From Megaustenia siamemsis (Eukaryota; Mollusca; Gastropoda; Stylommatophora; Ariophantidae), in the NCBI GenBank assembly GCA_032433765.1, contig JAVIAB010000139.1, positions 44,051,946 to 44,115,945 of the forward strand: a stretch of 64,000 nt of DNA, in the 5' to 3' direction. Shown piece by piece: positions 24,080 through 36,227 of the stretch. The notes beneath the pieces are model-generated. The model worked only from the letters and a program-made list of their open reading frames with translations. It had not been told where the DNA came from and searched no databases. Each line of letters opens with the position of its first letter. The first letter of the stretch is position 1. Both the position numbers and the translations under genes were made by a program.

Positions 24080-26085
24080 CTCTTGTTAGGTGTCATATTG
24101 TTAGATGACATCTTGTTAGATGCCATCTTGTTAGATGTCATCTTGTTGGATGTCATCTTGTTGGATGTTACCTTGTTAGATGTTATCTTGTTAAATGTCA
24201 TCTTGTTAGATGTCATCTTGTTAGATGTCATCTTGTTGGAAATAATCTTGTTGGATGTCATCTTGTTAGATATCATCTTGTTAGGTGTCATCTTGTTAGA
24301 TATCATCTTGTTAGGTATCATCTTGTTAGGTATCATCTTGTTAGATATCATCTTGTTAGGTATCATCTTGTTAGGTATCATCTTGTTAGGTATCATCTTG
24401 TTAGATATCATCTTGTTAGGTATCATCTTGTTAGATATCATCTTGTTAGGTATCATCTTGTTAGATATCATCTTTTTAGGTATCATCTTGTTAGATATCA
24501 TCTTGTTAGATATCATCTTGTTAGGTATCATCTTGTTAGATATCATCTTGTTAGATATCATCTTGTTAGGTATCATCTTGTTAGGTATCATCTTGTTAGA
24601 TATCATCTTGTTAGATATCATCTTGTTAGATATCATCTTGTTAGGTATCATCTTGTTAGATATCATCTTGTTAGATATCATCTTGTTAGATATCATCTTG
24701 TTAGGTGTCATCTTGTTAGATATCATCTTGTTAGGTGTCATCTTGTTAGATATCATCTTGTTAGGTGTCATCTTGTTAGATATCATCTTGTTAGATATCA
24801 TCTTGTTAGGTGTCATCTTGTTAGATATCATCTTGTTAGGTATCATCTTGTTATATATCATCTTGTTAGGTGTCATCTTGTTAGATATCATCTTGTTAGA
24901 TATCATCTTGTTAGGTGTCATCTTGTTAGATATCATCTTGTTAGATATCATCTTGTTAGATATCATCTTGTTAGGTATCATCTTGTTAGATATCATCTTT
25001 TTAGGTATCATCTTGTTAGATATCATCTTGTTAGATATCATCTTGTTAGGTATCATCTTGTTAGATATCATCTTGTTAGATATCATCTTGTCAGGTATCA
25101 TCTTGTTAGGTATCATCTTGTTAGATATCATCTTGTTAGGTATCATCTTGTTAGGTATCATCTTGTTAGATATCATCTAGTTAGATATCATCTTGTTAGA
25201 TATCATCTTGTTAGGTGTCATCTTGTTAGATATCATCTTGTTAGGTGTAATCTTGTTAGATATCATCTTGTTAGTATCATCTTGTTAGATATCATCTTGT
25301 TAGATATCATCTTGTTAGATATCATCTTGTTAGATATCATCTTGTTAGATATCATCTTGTTAGGTGTCATCTTGTTAGATATCATCTTGTTAGGTGTCAT
25401 CTTGTTAGATATCATCTTGTTAGGTATCATCTTGTTAGGTGTCACCTTGTTAGATATCATCTTGTTAGGTATCATCTTGTTAGGTATCATCTTGTTAGAT
25501 ATCATCTTGTTAGGTGTCATCTTGTTAGATATCATCTTGTTAGGTATCATCTTGTTAGGTGTCATCTTGTTAGATATCATCTTGTTAGGTATCATCTTGT
25601 TAGGTATCATCTTGTTAGGTGTCATCTTGTTAGATATCATCTTGTTAGGTATCATCTTGTTAGGTGTCATCTTGTTAGATATCATCTTGTTAGGTGTCAT
25701 CTTGTTAGATATCATCTTGTTAGGTATCATCTTGTTAGATATCATCTTGTTAGGTGTCATCTTGTTAGATATCATCTTGTTAGGTGTCATCTTGTTAGAT
25801 ATCATCTTGTTGGGTGTCATCTTGTTAGATATCATCTTGTTAGGTATCATCTTGTTAGGTGTCATCTTGTTAGATATCATCTTGTTAGATATCATCTTGT
25901 TAGGTATCATCTTGTTAGGTGTCATCTTGTTAGGTGTCATCTTGTTATATATCATATTGTTGGATGCCATCTTTTTTGGATGTCATATTGTTAGATGCCA
26001 TCTTGTTGAATGCCATCTTGTTGGGTGTCATATTGTTAGATATCATCTTGTTAGGTGCCATCTTGTTGGATGTCATCTTGTTTCT
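24080..26085. repeat. 15-bp minisatellite, about 134 units
   Basis: Unit ATCTTGTTAGATATC with variants GGTATC and GGTGTC. The 15-bp period opens long frames on both strands; all variants change residues and one 14-bp unit near 25273 breaks the frames. Units at both ends (24080-24260, 25950-26085) are more diverged (GATGTC, GGATGCC), the usual picture of an array homogenised from the middle. Confidence 0.97.
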
Positions 26086-26089
26086 TGTC

Positions 26090-26399
26090 AATGGTTTTCT
26101 GAACATTCATCTGCGAAAACCATGTTTAAGTGGCTTCAAACGATTGTATTGTCTGCTCTTCTCTAGTCCAGGATTCACATACATACGTCAAGACTAGATA
26201 CACATAACAATGAAGACCTTTGTTTCTTGTTTCCATTGACACAAATGGATCTTTCTGATCCAATGGAATGCTGCCTTTGCATGAACTATTCTGCACTTCA
26301 TCTCTGTTATACATTCTGCTCCTGTAGTTATTTAACTTCGATCAAATATATTTAAATCCGCTGACCCGTTTCATTACTGTCTCATTTACTTTAATTTAA
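26090..26399. other. No gene seen
   Basis: Flanking sequence with possible LINE resemblance on the minus strand near 26160-26220 (LTYVCESWT, like the LTYACESW motif of LINE-R5), but too short to assign. Confidence 0.35.
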
Positions 26400-26400
26400 G

Positions 26401-26665
26401 AGAGCCCCGATAGCTCCGAGGTTAGTGGACTGGACTACTGATGATAACAGAAAGGGTTCGATCCTGTTCGACGGCTTCTAGGCTCACACAGCTTTAAATG
26501 GGTATCGGATTTTTTTTTGGAAAGCAAAATAGCACGGGCGTAATACTGACCACATTAATAATATGTCGTAGTTCTATAAAAAAAAATATTGACACTAACA
26601 CCATATTCCCTATACGTCACGTGACGTGACGCAGCTCTTTTTTTTTTTCTTTCTTTTACTTTTCA
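26401..26665 (+). mobile_element. SINE-I, diverged
   Basis: Head AGCCCCGATAGCTCCGAGG, B box GGTTCGATCCT, central block TTAAATGGGTATCGGA and 3' ACACCATATTCCCTATACG are recognisable but more diverged than other copies. It ends in a long T-rich run. The flanks TTTACTTTAATTTAAG and TTTACTTTTCATTTTTAAG are only loosely similar. Confidence 0.82.
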
Positions 26666-26834
26666 TTTTTAAGAAATTGCGTTTTTTTTCTGCTAAAAAG
26701 ATTCGGTGGAGACCAAGACCTTTATTTTTACTTTTCTTCACTATAATGTCAATCATTTTCTGTTGCTATTATGGATTAAGATAATATGTCTCAGGTTGTT
26801 TATATTATGACCAGCGACTGATTTCGGCTCTAAT

Positions 26835-27765
26835 CATGTCAATTGTGCGGCATATTGATGCTGTCAGCCATTTCTATCGATTGTGCAGTAGGTATGAATA
26901 CTGATACTGTCAGCCTGCTACATTTCTATCGATTGTACAGTAGGTATGAATACTGATGCTGTCAGCCTGCTATATTTATATCGATTGTACAGTAGGTATG
27001 AATACTGATGCTGTCAGCCTGCTAAATTTCTATCGATTGTACAGTAGGTATGAATACTGATGCTGTGAACCTGCTACATTTCTATCGATTGTACAGTAGG
27101 TATGAATACTGATGCTGTCAGCCTGCTACATTTCTATCGATTGTACAGTAGGTATGAATACTGATGCTGTCAGCCTGCTAAATTTCTATCGATTGTACAG
27201 TAGGTATGAATACTGATGCTGTGAACCTGCTACATTTCTATCGATTGTACAGTAGGTATGAATACTGATGCTGTCAGCCTGCTACATTTCTATCGATTGT
27301 ACAGTAGGTATGAATACTGATGCTGTCAGCCTGCTAAATTTCTATCGATTGTACAGTAGGTATGAATACTGATGCTGTGAACCTGCTACATTTCTATCGA
27401 TTGTACAGTAGGTATGAATACTGATGCTGTCAGCTTGCTACATTTCTATCGATTGTACAGTAGGTATGAATACTGATGCTGTCAGCCTGCTACATTTCTA
27501 TCGATTGTACAGTAGGTATGAATACTGATGCTGTCAGCCTGCTAAATTTCTATCGATTGTACAGTAGGTATGAATACTGATGCTGTGAACCTGCTACATT
27601 TCTATCGATTGTACAGTAGGTATGAATACTGATGCTGTCAGCTTGCTACATTTCTATCGATTGTACAGTAGGTATGAATACTGATGCTGTCAGCCTGCTA
27701 CATTTCTTTCGATTGTACAGTAGGTAAGAATACTGATGCTGTCAGCCAGCTACATTCGTATCAAT
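26835..27765. repeat. 52-bp minisatellite with 156-bp higher order
   Basis: About 17 units around TTTCTATCGATTGTACAGTA, GGTATGAATACTGATGCTGT. The marker GTGAACCTG replaces GTCAGCCTG in units at 27065, 27221, 27377 and 27585, that is every third unit (156 bp) and once every fourth (208 bp). Confidence 0.96.
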
Positions 27766-27769
27766 TTTA

Positions 27770-28107
27770 AAACCTATATTTTACTGAGAAACTCCATTTT
27801 GTATCATAACCCACCGATGTGGTTTTTCTAACTTAATTCATGTTCATATTATTGTTTCATTAACAGATTCATTTCTTATCAAAGCACATTCTTGCCTTTG
27901 CCAGCACTGGGGTACAGGTCAGCAGCTAGAAAGAAAAAAAAACTCTCCAAAACTCCCTATCCCTTTGCTGTCTTTTCTAAACGTATTCAGGTGTTATCAG
28001 TCATTGTTATCTCAGTCGCAAGGTTTCGTCTTCATTACTAGGTCAACGTGTTTCTTCCTTACACATGACTTCTTTGTGATATCAAGTAGCTGGATTTCGA
28101 AGCATGT
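27770..28107. other. No gene seen
   Basis: AT-rich sequence between two simple repeats. Confidence 0.35.
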
Positions 28108-28188
28108 GTATCTTATCTTATCTTATCTTATCTTATCTTATCTTATCTTATCTTATCTTATCTTATCTTATCTTATCTTATCTTATCC
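28108..28188. repeat. (TCTTA)n microsatellite
   Basis: About 16 perfect 5-bp units. Confidence 0.97.
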
Positions 28189-28537
28189 TCATTTATTATT
28201 TCTTCTTCTGTGTTTTGATTTGTTCTGTGATTGAGTTCCTATTTTAATGTTGACTAATACAAAGTTGTAGTGTATATCTGCAGTTTTCATATAATCCTGA
28301 ATGATGTTGTCCATGTTTCTGATCCATACATTATGACCCATTTCATAAATATAAAGAACAACATAAGTTTGATTCTTAAGGAAAGTCCCTACGTTTTTAA
28401 AGTGTTTCTTTATTGTATATAAACTTCTCTAGTTTTTCATTTATTTTACCTAAGCATTTCCATCCATGCCTGCGTCTCTGTAAATAATGCAATCAAGATA
28501 AGCTCATGCATCTACAGTAAGGTAAAGAAAAATGAAG

Positions 28538-28706
28538 GTGACCTCCATGCCTTGCTAGAATTATGGATGGAGATTATGGTGTCAGTGATCATGTCTTCCA
28601 CGGATTGGGCGGACATTATCAGTGACCTCCATGCCTTACTAGACTTATGGATGGAGATTATGGTATCAGTGATCATATCTTCCACGGATCGGGGGGGGGG
28701 GGGGGG
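28538..28706. repeat. 84-bp direct duplication ending in a G-run
   Basis: Two copies of a segment starting GTGACCTCCATGCCTT (28538 and 28622) with few differences, followed by a run of about 18 G at 28689-28706. Confidence 0.85.
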
Positions 28707-28974
28707 CACATCATTAGTGTAATCCGAGATGTGGGAAGAGCATGACTTCGATAACCACAAATCCACGTCACCCCTTCGGATGAAAGAGATTGGAGATAGA
28801 TGGGCACAGCTAGAAATAAGAAACTTGGTGGCCGTGTAAGAAGACTTATTAACCAACACAGAACTCTAGTCGTCAGTCGCTGGACACTGCGGGACTTGCT
28901 GAGGATGGGATCTGAGCACCTATGGACATGTTCGGAGTGCAGTCATGATGACCCGCAAATAACTCAATCTTCCA

Positions 28975-29155
28975 CGGTCATGGCATATTTTTGGGTGATG
29001 TGTGATTTCCAGGAAAATCTCTGCTACCCATTTTTAGATGACTGGGTGAATTCCGGAGCCTTGTCGGTAAAAAAAAAACAAACCGTCATTTCTAGAAATT
29101 GAACGCTAAATATTCTGAGCAGGAAGTGAACATACTAACTACTCAGCCACTTATG
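28975..29155 (-). mobile_element. SINE-II copy, partial
   Basis: Minus-strand relative of the SINE at 40737-41202: the tRNA-like head GGCTGAGTAGTTAGTATGTT, then the central block with ATGGGTAGCAGAGATTTTC and the segment CACCCAAAAATATGCC. The 3' end beyond this is missing. Confidence 0.68.
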
Positions 29156-29159
29156 CTTT

Positions 29160-29940
29160 ATGCATACAACTCTGTTCTATTAAACTCTTTTAGCACGTTA
29201 GCTTCTTGATGTATGGCCCAGTTCTAATCTAAGTGTCGACGCTTTGCAGGCAAATAGTATTGTTTGTGTTACGAATGCATTAACCTGATGTTTATTTTCA
29301 AACTAAAGTGTCTTCGTCTCATGCTAGTTTTATTGTGGCCGTAACAAATATAACCAGACTTCCTAGTTGTGATTCTTCCTCCCACGCATTCGATTCATTT
29401 TCATTCATTCATTTTACTCTCGGGTAGAAGATGGCACATAGGACGGAAGTTATTATTCTCTACAATTGACGATTTACTGGTAGTTCTTGTAGCTTTTGGT
29501 TGTTTCTTGGTTCCACTGTTGAGCCTTCCCTAGTAATTCTCCAACATAGCGATTCTCCTGATCTCTCATATTTTCTATTACCTGAGGTTTCACGTGAATG
29601 CCTGACAGAGAAGTCTTTCAATATTCATTCTGACCGTTATATTTCCAATGCCTTCTTCATCTAAAGTTCGAAACGTGTTCTTGTTGAAATTCATCTCTTA
29701 TCAGTTTCTTTTGAAATGTATTCTCTTTAGTTCAAGATTCTTTAGAGACATTTATTTTTAAAGGCATTTAATTTCCTATTTACAGTCTGGGTGGATTTCC
29801 ATCTTTCACGTCAACATGTCAGCACTGGTATCACACAGGGGTCGAACAGTTTAATCTTTGTTCGTTCACAGACAACTTTGGATCTCCGGATGTTCGTCAG
29901 TTAATTGAAAACATATAAAGCTTGTGCTAGGCGTGTCTGA
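29160..29940. other. No gene; possible decayed element A/R5 tail
   Basis: At 29415-29450, CTCGGGTAGAAGATGGCACA followed by TAGGACGGAAG resembles the terminal 45 bp of element A (minus strand), preceded by an ATTC repeat. It is too diverged to be certain. The rest holds nothing recognisable. Confidence 0.35.
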
Positions 29941-30700
29941 TTTCTAATGCTATACTTCCATATGGGTAGTGCGATGCATATCATGATTCTGATGCTATGC
30001 TTCCATATGAAGTTAGTGCATATGAAGTTAGAGCGATGCGTGTCATGATTCTGATGCTATGCTTCCATATGAAGTTAGAGCGATGCGTGTCATGATTCTG
30101 ATGCTATGCTTCCATATGAAGATTCTGATGCTATGCTTCCATATGAAGTTAGTGCAATGCGTGTCATGATTCTGATGCTATGCTTCCATATGAAGTTAGA
30201 TGCGTGATGCTGATGCTATGCTTCCATATGAATTTCGTGTCATGTCATGCCTCCATATGAAGTTAGAGCGATGCGTGTCCTGATTCTGATGTTATGCTTC
30301 CATATGAAGTTAGTGCAATGCGTGTCATGATTCTGATGCTATGCTTCCATATGAAGTTAGTGCAATGCGTGTCATGATTCTGATGCTATGCTTCCATATG
30401 AAGTTAGTGCAATGCGTGTCATGATTCTGATGCTATGCTTCCATATGAAGTTAGAGCGATGCGTGTCATGATTCTGATGTTATGATTCCATATGAAGTTA
30501 GTGCAATGCGTGTCATGATTTCTGATGTTATGCTTCCATATGAAGTTAGTGCAATGCGTGTCATGATTTCTGATGTTATGCTTCCATATGAAGTTAGTGC
30601 GATGCGTATTATGATTTCTGATGTTTTGCCTCCATATGAAGTTAGTGCGATGCCGATGCGTGTCATGATTTCTGATGCTATGCCTCCATTTCTAGACATT
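29940..30700. repeat. 47/48-bp irregular minisatellite
   Basis: About 15 units containing GCTTCCATATGAAGTTAGTG and CGTGTCATGATTCTGATG. Early units are irregular with deletions; from about 30480 the period becomes 48 bp, which opens short frames on both strands. Confidence 0.92.
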
Positions 30701-30939
30701 TTGCTCGCTATATAGATAAAACCTGTCACTTTTTGTAAATTTCACTTGTAAAGTGTTACATCAGAGGCTATGTTGATGACGTCTAGAACTTTCAGTTTTG
30801 ATCGTGTTGATATGGAGACCTATTTGTCCAGAAATATTGTGAAGCCGTTCTATTTCTGTCTCTAGTATCTTGGTGTGTTGAGTGCCAAGTCGTCTGCCTG
30901 TTGTGCTTGCTTGGTTGGTACTAGGCATTACAATGCTAG

Positions 30940-31436
30940 TATTGTTTCAATTAACAATTATAGTATTGTTTCAACTTACAATTATAGTATTGTTTCAATT
31001 TACAATTATAGTATTGTTTCAACTTACAATTATAGCATTGTTTCAATTTACAATTATAGTATTGTTTCAACTTACAATTATAGTATTGTTTCAATTAAGA
31101 ATTATAGTATTGTTTCAACTTACAATTATAGTATTGTTTCAATTTACAATTATAGTATTGTTTCAACTTACAATTATAGCATTGTTTCAATTTACAATTA
31201 TAGTATTGTTTCAATTTACAATTATAGTATTGTTTCAATTTACAATTATAGTATTGTTTCAATTTACAATTATAGTATTGTTTCAACTTACAATTATAGT
31301 ATTGTTTCAACTTACAATTATAGTATTGTTTCAATTTACAATTATAGTATTGTTTCAATTTACAATTAAAGTATTGTTTCAATTTACAATTATAGTATTG
31401 TTTCAATTTACAATTATAGTATTGTTTCAACTTCTT
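30940..31436. repeat. 24-bp minisatellite
   Basis: About 21 units of AATTATAGTATTGTTTCAAT plus TTAC or CTTAC-type ends. Open frames on both strands follow from the 24-bp period and are not genes. Confidence 0.96.
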
Positions 31437-31439
31437 TAA

Positions 31440-32230
31440 TATATGTTCTTATTTTCTACTGTTTCAACCTCTTGATTATATATACACTTGAATCTTTTGC
31501 TGTTTTAACCTCTTGATTGTTATTTTCTTTGTAATCCCTTTGTGGTTATTTGAACAGAGGTATTGTATAAAGAGTAGTATCCATGTAAGAGATCAATAAA
31601 ATAGATAAAACTGGCAACATGACATTCACGGTAAAGATAAGGAAATAAAGCTAACAACTGAACATGTAAACTATGCCAGAAACATAGAAGCCAGTTAAGA
31701 CCTGCTGCGACCAAACAGAGGCAAGGAGACGTCACAGAAAATGACAATTACAGTCATTACTGTGAAATAATGTGGCGAATGTGCAAATTAATGCTCAATA
31801 GAAACATCTATACTATCAGATATGGACAAAACGAACCACGTGATCATTAATAATAGCAATAATTACATATGTTGAGAAATTTTGATACAAGAAACCTCCA
31901 TAATTGATAGTAAAACAACGTTTCCTAATGCAGATTTCATCAAATACAAATATTAGCTGCATAATTATTGTTAAAATCAATAAGAGGAGACATAAATAAT
32001 TGATAAATATATTTTAAATGCATAAAATGAGACACACTAAACGTGGCTCTCTAGAGGCACCCTGCTGCTGGTAATAGCAAGGAAAAGATGTAGAGAAATG
32101 AATGCGTTTAGGGGTGGCGCAAAATTGATATATCCTGATTGGTTTGGGGGGGGGGGGAGAATGGTCGATCTCGGAGAACGGGTGGGAAAGGATTCAGAAG
32201 AGGGAAAACAGGAAGATACTCTTGTTAGTT
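31440..32230. other. No gene seen
   Basis: AT-rich DNA with a G-run at about 32145-32158. No supported gene. Confidence 0.4.
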
Positions 32231-32430
32231 TACTTATTAGTTGTTTGGTTAATTAGATATCTATTAGATGTACTTATTAGTTGTTTGGTTAATTAGATAT
32301 CTATTAGATGTACTTATTAGTTGTTTGGTTAATTAGATATCTATTAGATGTACTTATTAGTTGTTTGGTTAATTAGATATCTATTAGATGTACTTATTAG
32401 TTGTTTGGTTAATTAGATATCTGTTAGATT
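32231..32430. repeat. 40-bp minisatellite, 5 units
   Basis: Nearly identical units TAGTTGTTTGGTTAATTAGA plus TATCTATTAGATGTACTTAT. The following 330 bp are rich in TTGATTG/TTGGTTAG words and may be a much older version of similar repeats. Confidence 0.95.
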
Positions 32431-32953
32431 GTTGCCTTCGTTGCTTTGAATGCTAGCCTGATTTCTTTGTTTGTTCGTTTTTAGCTTGTTGGTTGAATCG
32501 CTGATTGGAGTATTCATTTGTTGATTGATTATTTCGTTTACTGTTTGGTTGGTTAGTTTATTTGTTTTCCTGTGTGGGTGGTTCAGATATGAAATGGCTG
32601 AGAAGTCGGTTTGTTGATTGACTGATTCGTTCTTTGGAGATGAATTAGTTATGGTTAGTTCATTGTTGCATTGATTGAACAGATAGGTGTCATGGATTGA
32701 TAGTTGGTTAATTGATTTATTACACGTTAGATAGCTCATTAGTGCATATGTCTTACTGTTTCGTTAGTTCTTTTGATAAATGATTAAGTGGCTCATTTAC
32801 ATATCAATTATGTTATGTTTTGAATAGTTAGCTCATGGTTCCTAAGTTTGTTCGATTCGCTATTATTCTTTAATGCGGTAGCCCTAAGACCATCATATGC
32901 AATGGTACATGTAAGCTTTGTAGTCTGATGTTCTGTCCTGTTAATTAGTTAAC
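32431..32953. other. No gene; T/G-rich degenerate repeats
   Basis: GTTGATTG-, GTTGGTTA- and GTTAG-like words recur without fixed spacing up to about 32880. No coding evidence. Confidence 0.4.
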
Positions 32954-32967
32954 ACTATTGATGTCTT

Positions 32968-33225
32968 GGGAGCCGCGATAGCTCAGTGGTTAGTGAACTG
33001 GACTACAAAGGACAAGGTTAGATCCCAACCGACGGCTTCCGGGTTCACCCAGCCTTAAATGGGTACCGGATTTTTTTCTGGGAATGTAAAGCAGCACGGG
33101 CGTAATACCGACCACATTGCTCCAAAAATCATGTGCTGAAGGTCTGTAAAATATAGGGTCACTAACACCATATTTCCCTATACGCCACTTGGCGTGACGG
33201 GGGTACTTTACTTTTAATTTTTTTT
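32968..33225 (+). mobile_element. SINE-I, full length
   Basis: Complete head, B box GTTAGATCCC (slightly changed), central block and 3' end. A 15-bp TSD with one mismatch, ACTATTGATGTCTTG at 32954-32968 (last base shared with the element) and ACTATTTATGTCTTG at 33226-33240. Confidence 0.95.
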
Positions 33226-33248
33226 ACTATTTATGTCTTGCATGTAAT

Positions 33249-33503
33249 AAACAACAGATAAAATGATTTGACCACGTGACAAGGCAGAGTGATCAAAACA
33301 CAACACAACTAGCTTTCAATAAGCGTTGCGAGAACACCAGACCCAAGGGTCGACTACGAAAAATTTGGATCGATGGAATATTAGAAGCACTAAGAAACAT
33401 AACAGTAGCAGAAGCGAGCAGAAGAGCAAAAGACCGCAAATTATATCTCACCTCGACGCTGAAAGGCAAATGAGGAAGGAAAGAAGAATAAGTAGAAGAT
33501 TTC
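33249..33503 (+). mobile_element. LINE-R4 fragment next to a SINE
   Basis: Encodes FNKRCENTRPKGRLRKIW and ITVAEASRRAKDRKLYLTS, closely related to 16230-16600, with the same AAG-rich tail. A perfect 15-bp TSD, TGTCTTGCATGTAAT, at 33234-33248 and 33504-33518 overlaps the right TSD of the SINE just upstream. Confidence 0.92.
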
Positions 33504-33518
33504 TGTCTTGCATGTAAT

Positions 33519-34005
33519 GGTACAATTACAGATTCTATTGGTGTATATCCCGAGTCAATTTTCTAGCCTGCTATAAATGAAGTCTTTTTTTTTAATTTCG
33601 ACATTAGCCACTCTTCATCGCGCCTTTCTCGGTTTCCTCTATTTCCTGTACTAGATATAGCATGTGTTCACTTTCACGGACCTCGTAAGACTATTTTACC
33701 ATTTTCCAACTTTGGAGGTACTAATTAAAACATAATTGATCTAAGGAAAGTAAATACAACGATAAAAAAAAAAACTGAAATTTGATTTTTGTTTATACAA
33801 AACGTAGAACTTAATATTCTATAGAGATCTGGTAAATGTGCCATATAACATTGAACCGATTGGTTGGGGCCCATGGCTTTCTAGATCAAACATCAATGAG
33901 ATCAAGTTCCTGATTTGTAGTTAACTACAATAATCGATTAGAATACTGTTTTGACAGTCCCAAAGATAAATAGCATCTGGCACCAGATTTTAAGTTGGTA
34001 TACAT
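33519..34005. other. No gene seen
   Basis: AT-rich sequence with no recognisable feature. Confidence 0.4.
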
Positions 34006-34009
34006 CTTT

Positions 34010-34750
34010 TTCTTCTCTATCTTTCAGCTCCCCGTGGAGCATAGGTCTTGAACAAACACTTTCCAAACAGTTCTGTTTCTTGCTATTCTTTCAAGATCAT
34101 TCCATATCTTTCCTATCATCTTCATCTCTGGTTCCATATGTCTTCCCCAAGAATATTTTGATCTTCCTCTTTGTCATTTTCCTTGGGGATTCTAAAAATG
34201 GGGCCTGTCGTGTAATACTCTGTTAGCTTCTGCAGTGTGTGTCCTATCCAGCGCCATCGTATTCGCTGTATCTCTTTATCCATCACTATTTGACTGGTAC
34301 ATTTCCATAATTCTATGTTAGTAATTTTATTTTGCCATTTCCATCCTTTTATTCTGCGCAAGCATCCATTAATGAAGGTCTGTATCTTCATGATTGTCAT
34401 AATTTTTTTTCTCCATGTTTCACAGCCATATAATAGGACTGACTTAACTTTGGAGTTGAACATGTTAATTTTGGTATTTAACATAATTTCTTTGGATTTT
34501 CATTTGTTTGGTTTAGCTCGTGTACTTGACGAAGTACAAATATCGATTTCTCTAAAGTTAGAAGTACAGAACATCACCATTTAGACTTTATTGATTGTTA
34601 AGCCGTGTAGTTCAGTAATTGTTTATTGTTGTTCTATGAGCATTGCTTTCTTAGATGTCGCTATTCTAGTTTTGTTGCGGTTTTCGCTCATTCAACAAAT
34701 ACTTCGTTTGTCATCTCTCTTTGAAGGACGTTAACCAAGCTTATTTGCGC
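34010..34750 (-). mobile_element. LINE-R3 fragment
   Basis: Minus-strand 3' end of a third RTE-like family: HGLTIN, NFREIDI, NTKINMFNSKVKSVLLYGCE, QTFINGCLRRIKGWKW, IQRIRWRWIGHTLQK, with stops and frameshifts in the upstream part. Downstream it carries the same end as 44085-44510 (KVFV, then CS, then GS-like, stop, AAG-rich tail). The right border near 34750 is approximate. Confidence 0.8.
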
Positions 34751-34920
34751 TGTGTATCGTAATTAACTGCGAACCGCGACATCTGCGCTTGATGGTCTAA
34801 CACCCACGACTGTAAAACGACTTTCATGGGTGTCGAGTTTCCACCCCTCTTCGATCCAAATCCACTGGGTATTGAATTTTCCAAGAACAACCACAGTGGT
34901 CAGCACTTCTAAATCAGTTC

Positions 34921-35125
34921 TGGGTCGCTGATCCTAAAACAAACAATCATCGTTGGGTCGCTGATCCTAAAACAAACAATCATCGTTGGGTCGCTGATCC
35001 TAAAAAAAACAATCGTCGTTGGGTCGCTGATCCTAAAACAAACAATCATCGTTGGATCGCTGATCCTAAAACAAACAATCATCGTTGGGTCGCTGATCCT
35101 AAAACAAACAATCATCATTGGGGTA
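34921..35125. repeat. 33-bp minisatellite, 6 units
   Basis: Units GGGTCGCTGATCCTAAAACA plus AACAATCATCGTT, nearly identical. The 33-bp period leaves a short minus frame open. Confidence 0.95.
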
Positions 35126-35129
35126 GCTA

Positions 35130-35746
35130 ACAGCATTCAGTCCATGCTCTTCTAACGCTTCGTGACCCAAATATCTTTACTTATGGACAAACCCAAGGTT
35201 CTGTCTTGATTGGCAAATTCTGGCATCAATCCATGAGGCAGGTTGCACAGAGTAAGTCTCTGCATGGCCTAGCACATCTGACTATTGACAAACATTTCAT
35301 GAGATTTGCATTTCAATGTCTCCTTCAACAAGACCATAATTGTCCGTTTTGCTGGCGGATTTTTTTTTTTTTTTTGGGGGGGGGGGGGGGGGAGGAGTGA
35401 GGCGGGGAGGGGGGGGACCTTTCCGACATCATTTCCCGCGGGTTTCCTTGTCATTTTATCACCTGTGTTCATAACTCCTGCTTTTGCTATTGTTAAGTTT
35501 AAAGGTAATTTGTACGATGTTTCTTTTTCGTGAACTCCTGCCTGGTATGGTCATTACCCATGTGCATATTCCAAAAGGGTTTAGACCTTAACAATTCGTT
35601 CTAGATTAATGATACTAGTTAAATAAGTGAACACTGTTGCAGGTCCCACGTATGTGCAGAAGTCATAGTACTGCAGTTACTTCTAGGTGTATGAGGCATA
35701 TTGTGTTAGTGCCCACATTTTTCTACGACCAATGGCACATATATAA
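35130..35746. other. No gene; T-run/G-run tract
   Basis: Contains a run of about 17 T followed by about 17 G with purine-rich continuation at 35359-35415. Otherwise nothing recognisable. Confidence 0.4.
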
Positions 35747-35776
35747 GGGAGCCGCGATAGCTCAGTGGTTAGTGAA
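35747..35776 (+). mobile_element. SINE-I head only, 30 bp
   Basis: Matches the first 30 bp of SINE-I (GGGAGCCGCGATAGCTCAGT through AGTGAA), then stops abruptly. A full SINE-I begins 225 bp further on at 35972 with the same 30 bp. Confidence 0.85.
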
Positions 35777-35971
35777 TCCTGGATCGTTGCAGTTTATGGA
35801 ATAATTGGAACTGATTTCAGGTAATACCAGCCGCTCACAGCTGTTCGTTATTATCTCAAAATGACATTTTTAGTTCTAATTTTGAAAATTTTGCAGCATT
35901 TATGGGTTAGGGTATCCTGATACTCGCTCATTCTGAAAACTGATATTTTAAGGAAGTATCGTCAGTTTGTA

Positions 35972-36225
35972 GGGAGCCGCGATAACTCAGTGGTTAGTGA
36001 ACTGGACTACAAAGGACAAGAGGTAGGGTTCGATCCCAACCGACGGTTTCCGGGTTCACCCAGCCCTTAATGGGTACCGGATTTTTTCTGCGAAAGTAAA
36101 GCGGCATGGGCGTAATACCGACCACATTACCCCAAAAATCATGTGCCGAAGGTCTGTAACATTTATGGTCACTAACACCGAATTCCCTATACGCCACTTG
36201 GCGTGACGGGGCTCTTTACTTTATT
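35972..36225 (+). mobile_element. SINE-I, full length
   Basis: Complete copy with head, B box GGTTCGATCCC, central block and 3' end. The flank after it, CTAATGGCACATTTATGGG (from 36228), resembles CCAATGGCACATATATAAGG just before the isolated head at 35747, rather than the sequence directly before 35972. That fits the two pieces belonging to one insertion. Confidence 0.9.
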
Positions 36226-36227
36226 AC

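Noticed and set aside
24001..25970. Long frames on both strands (391, 367, 294 and 235 residues)
   Set aside because: They come from the 15-bp period of the minisatellite; there is no unique domain at either end.
28108..28188. Telomere-like repeat
   Set aside because: The unit is TCTTA, not TTAGGG or a known animal variant.
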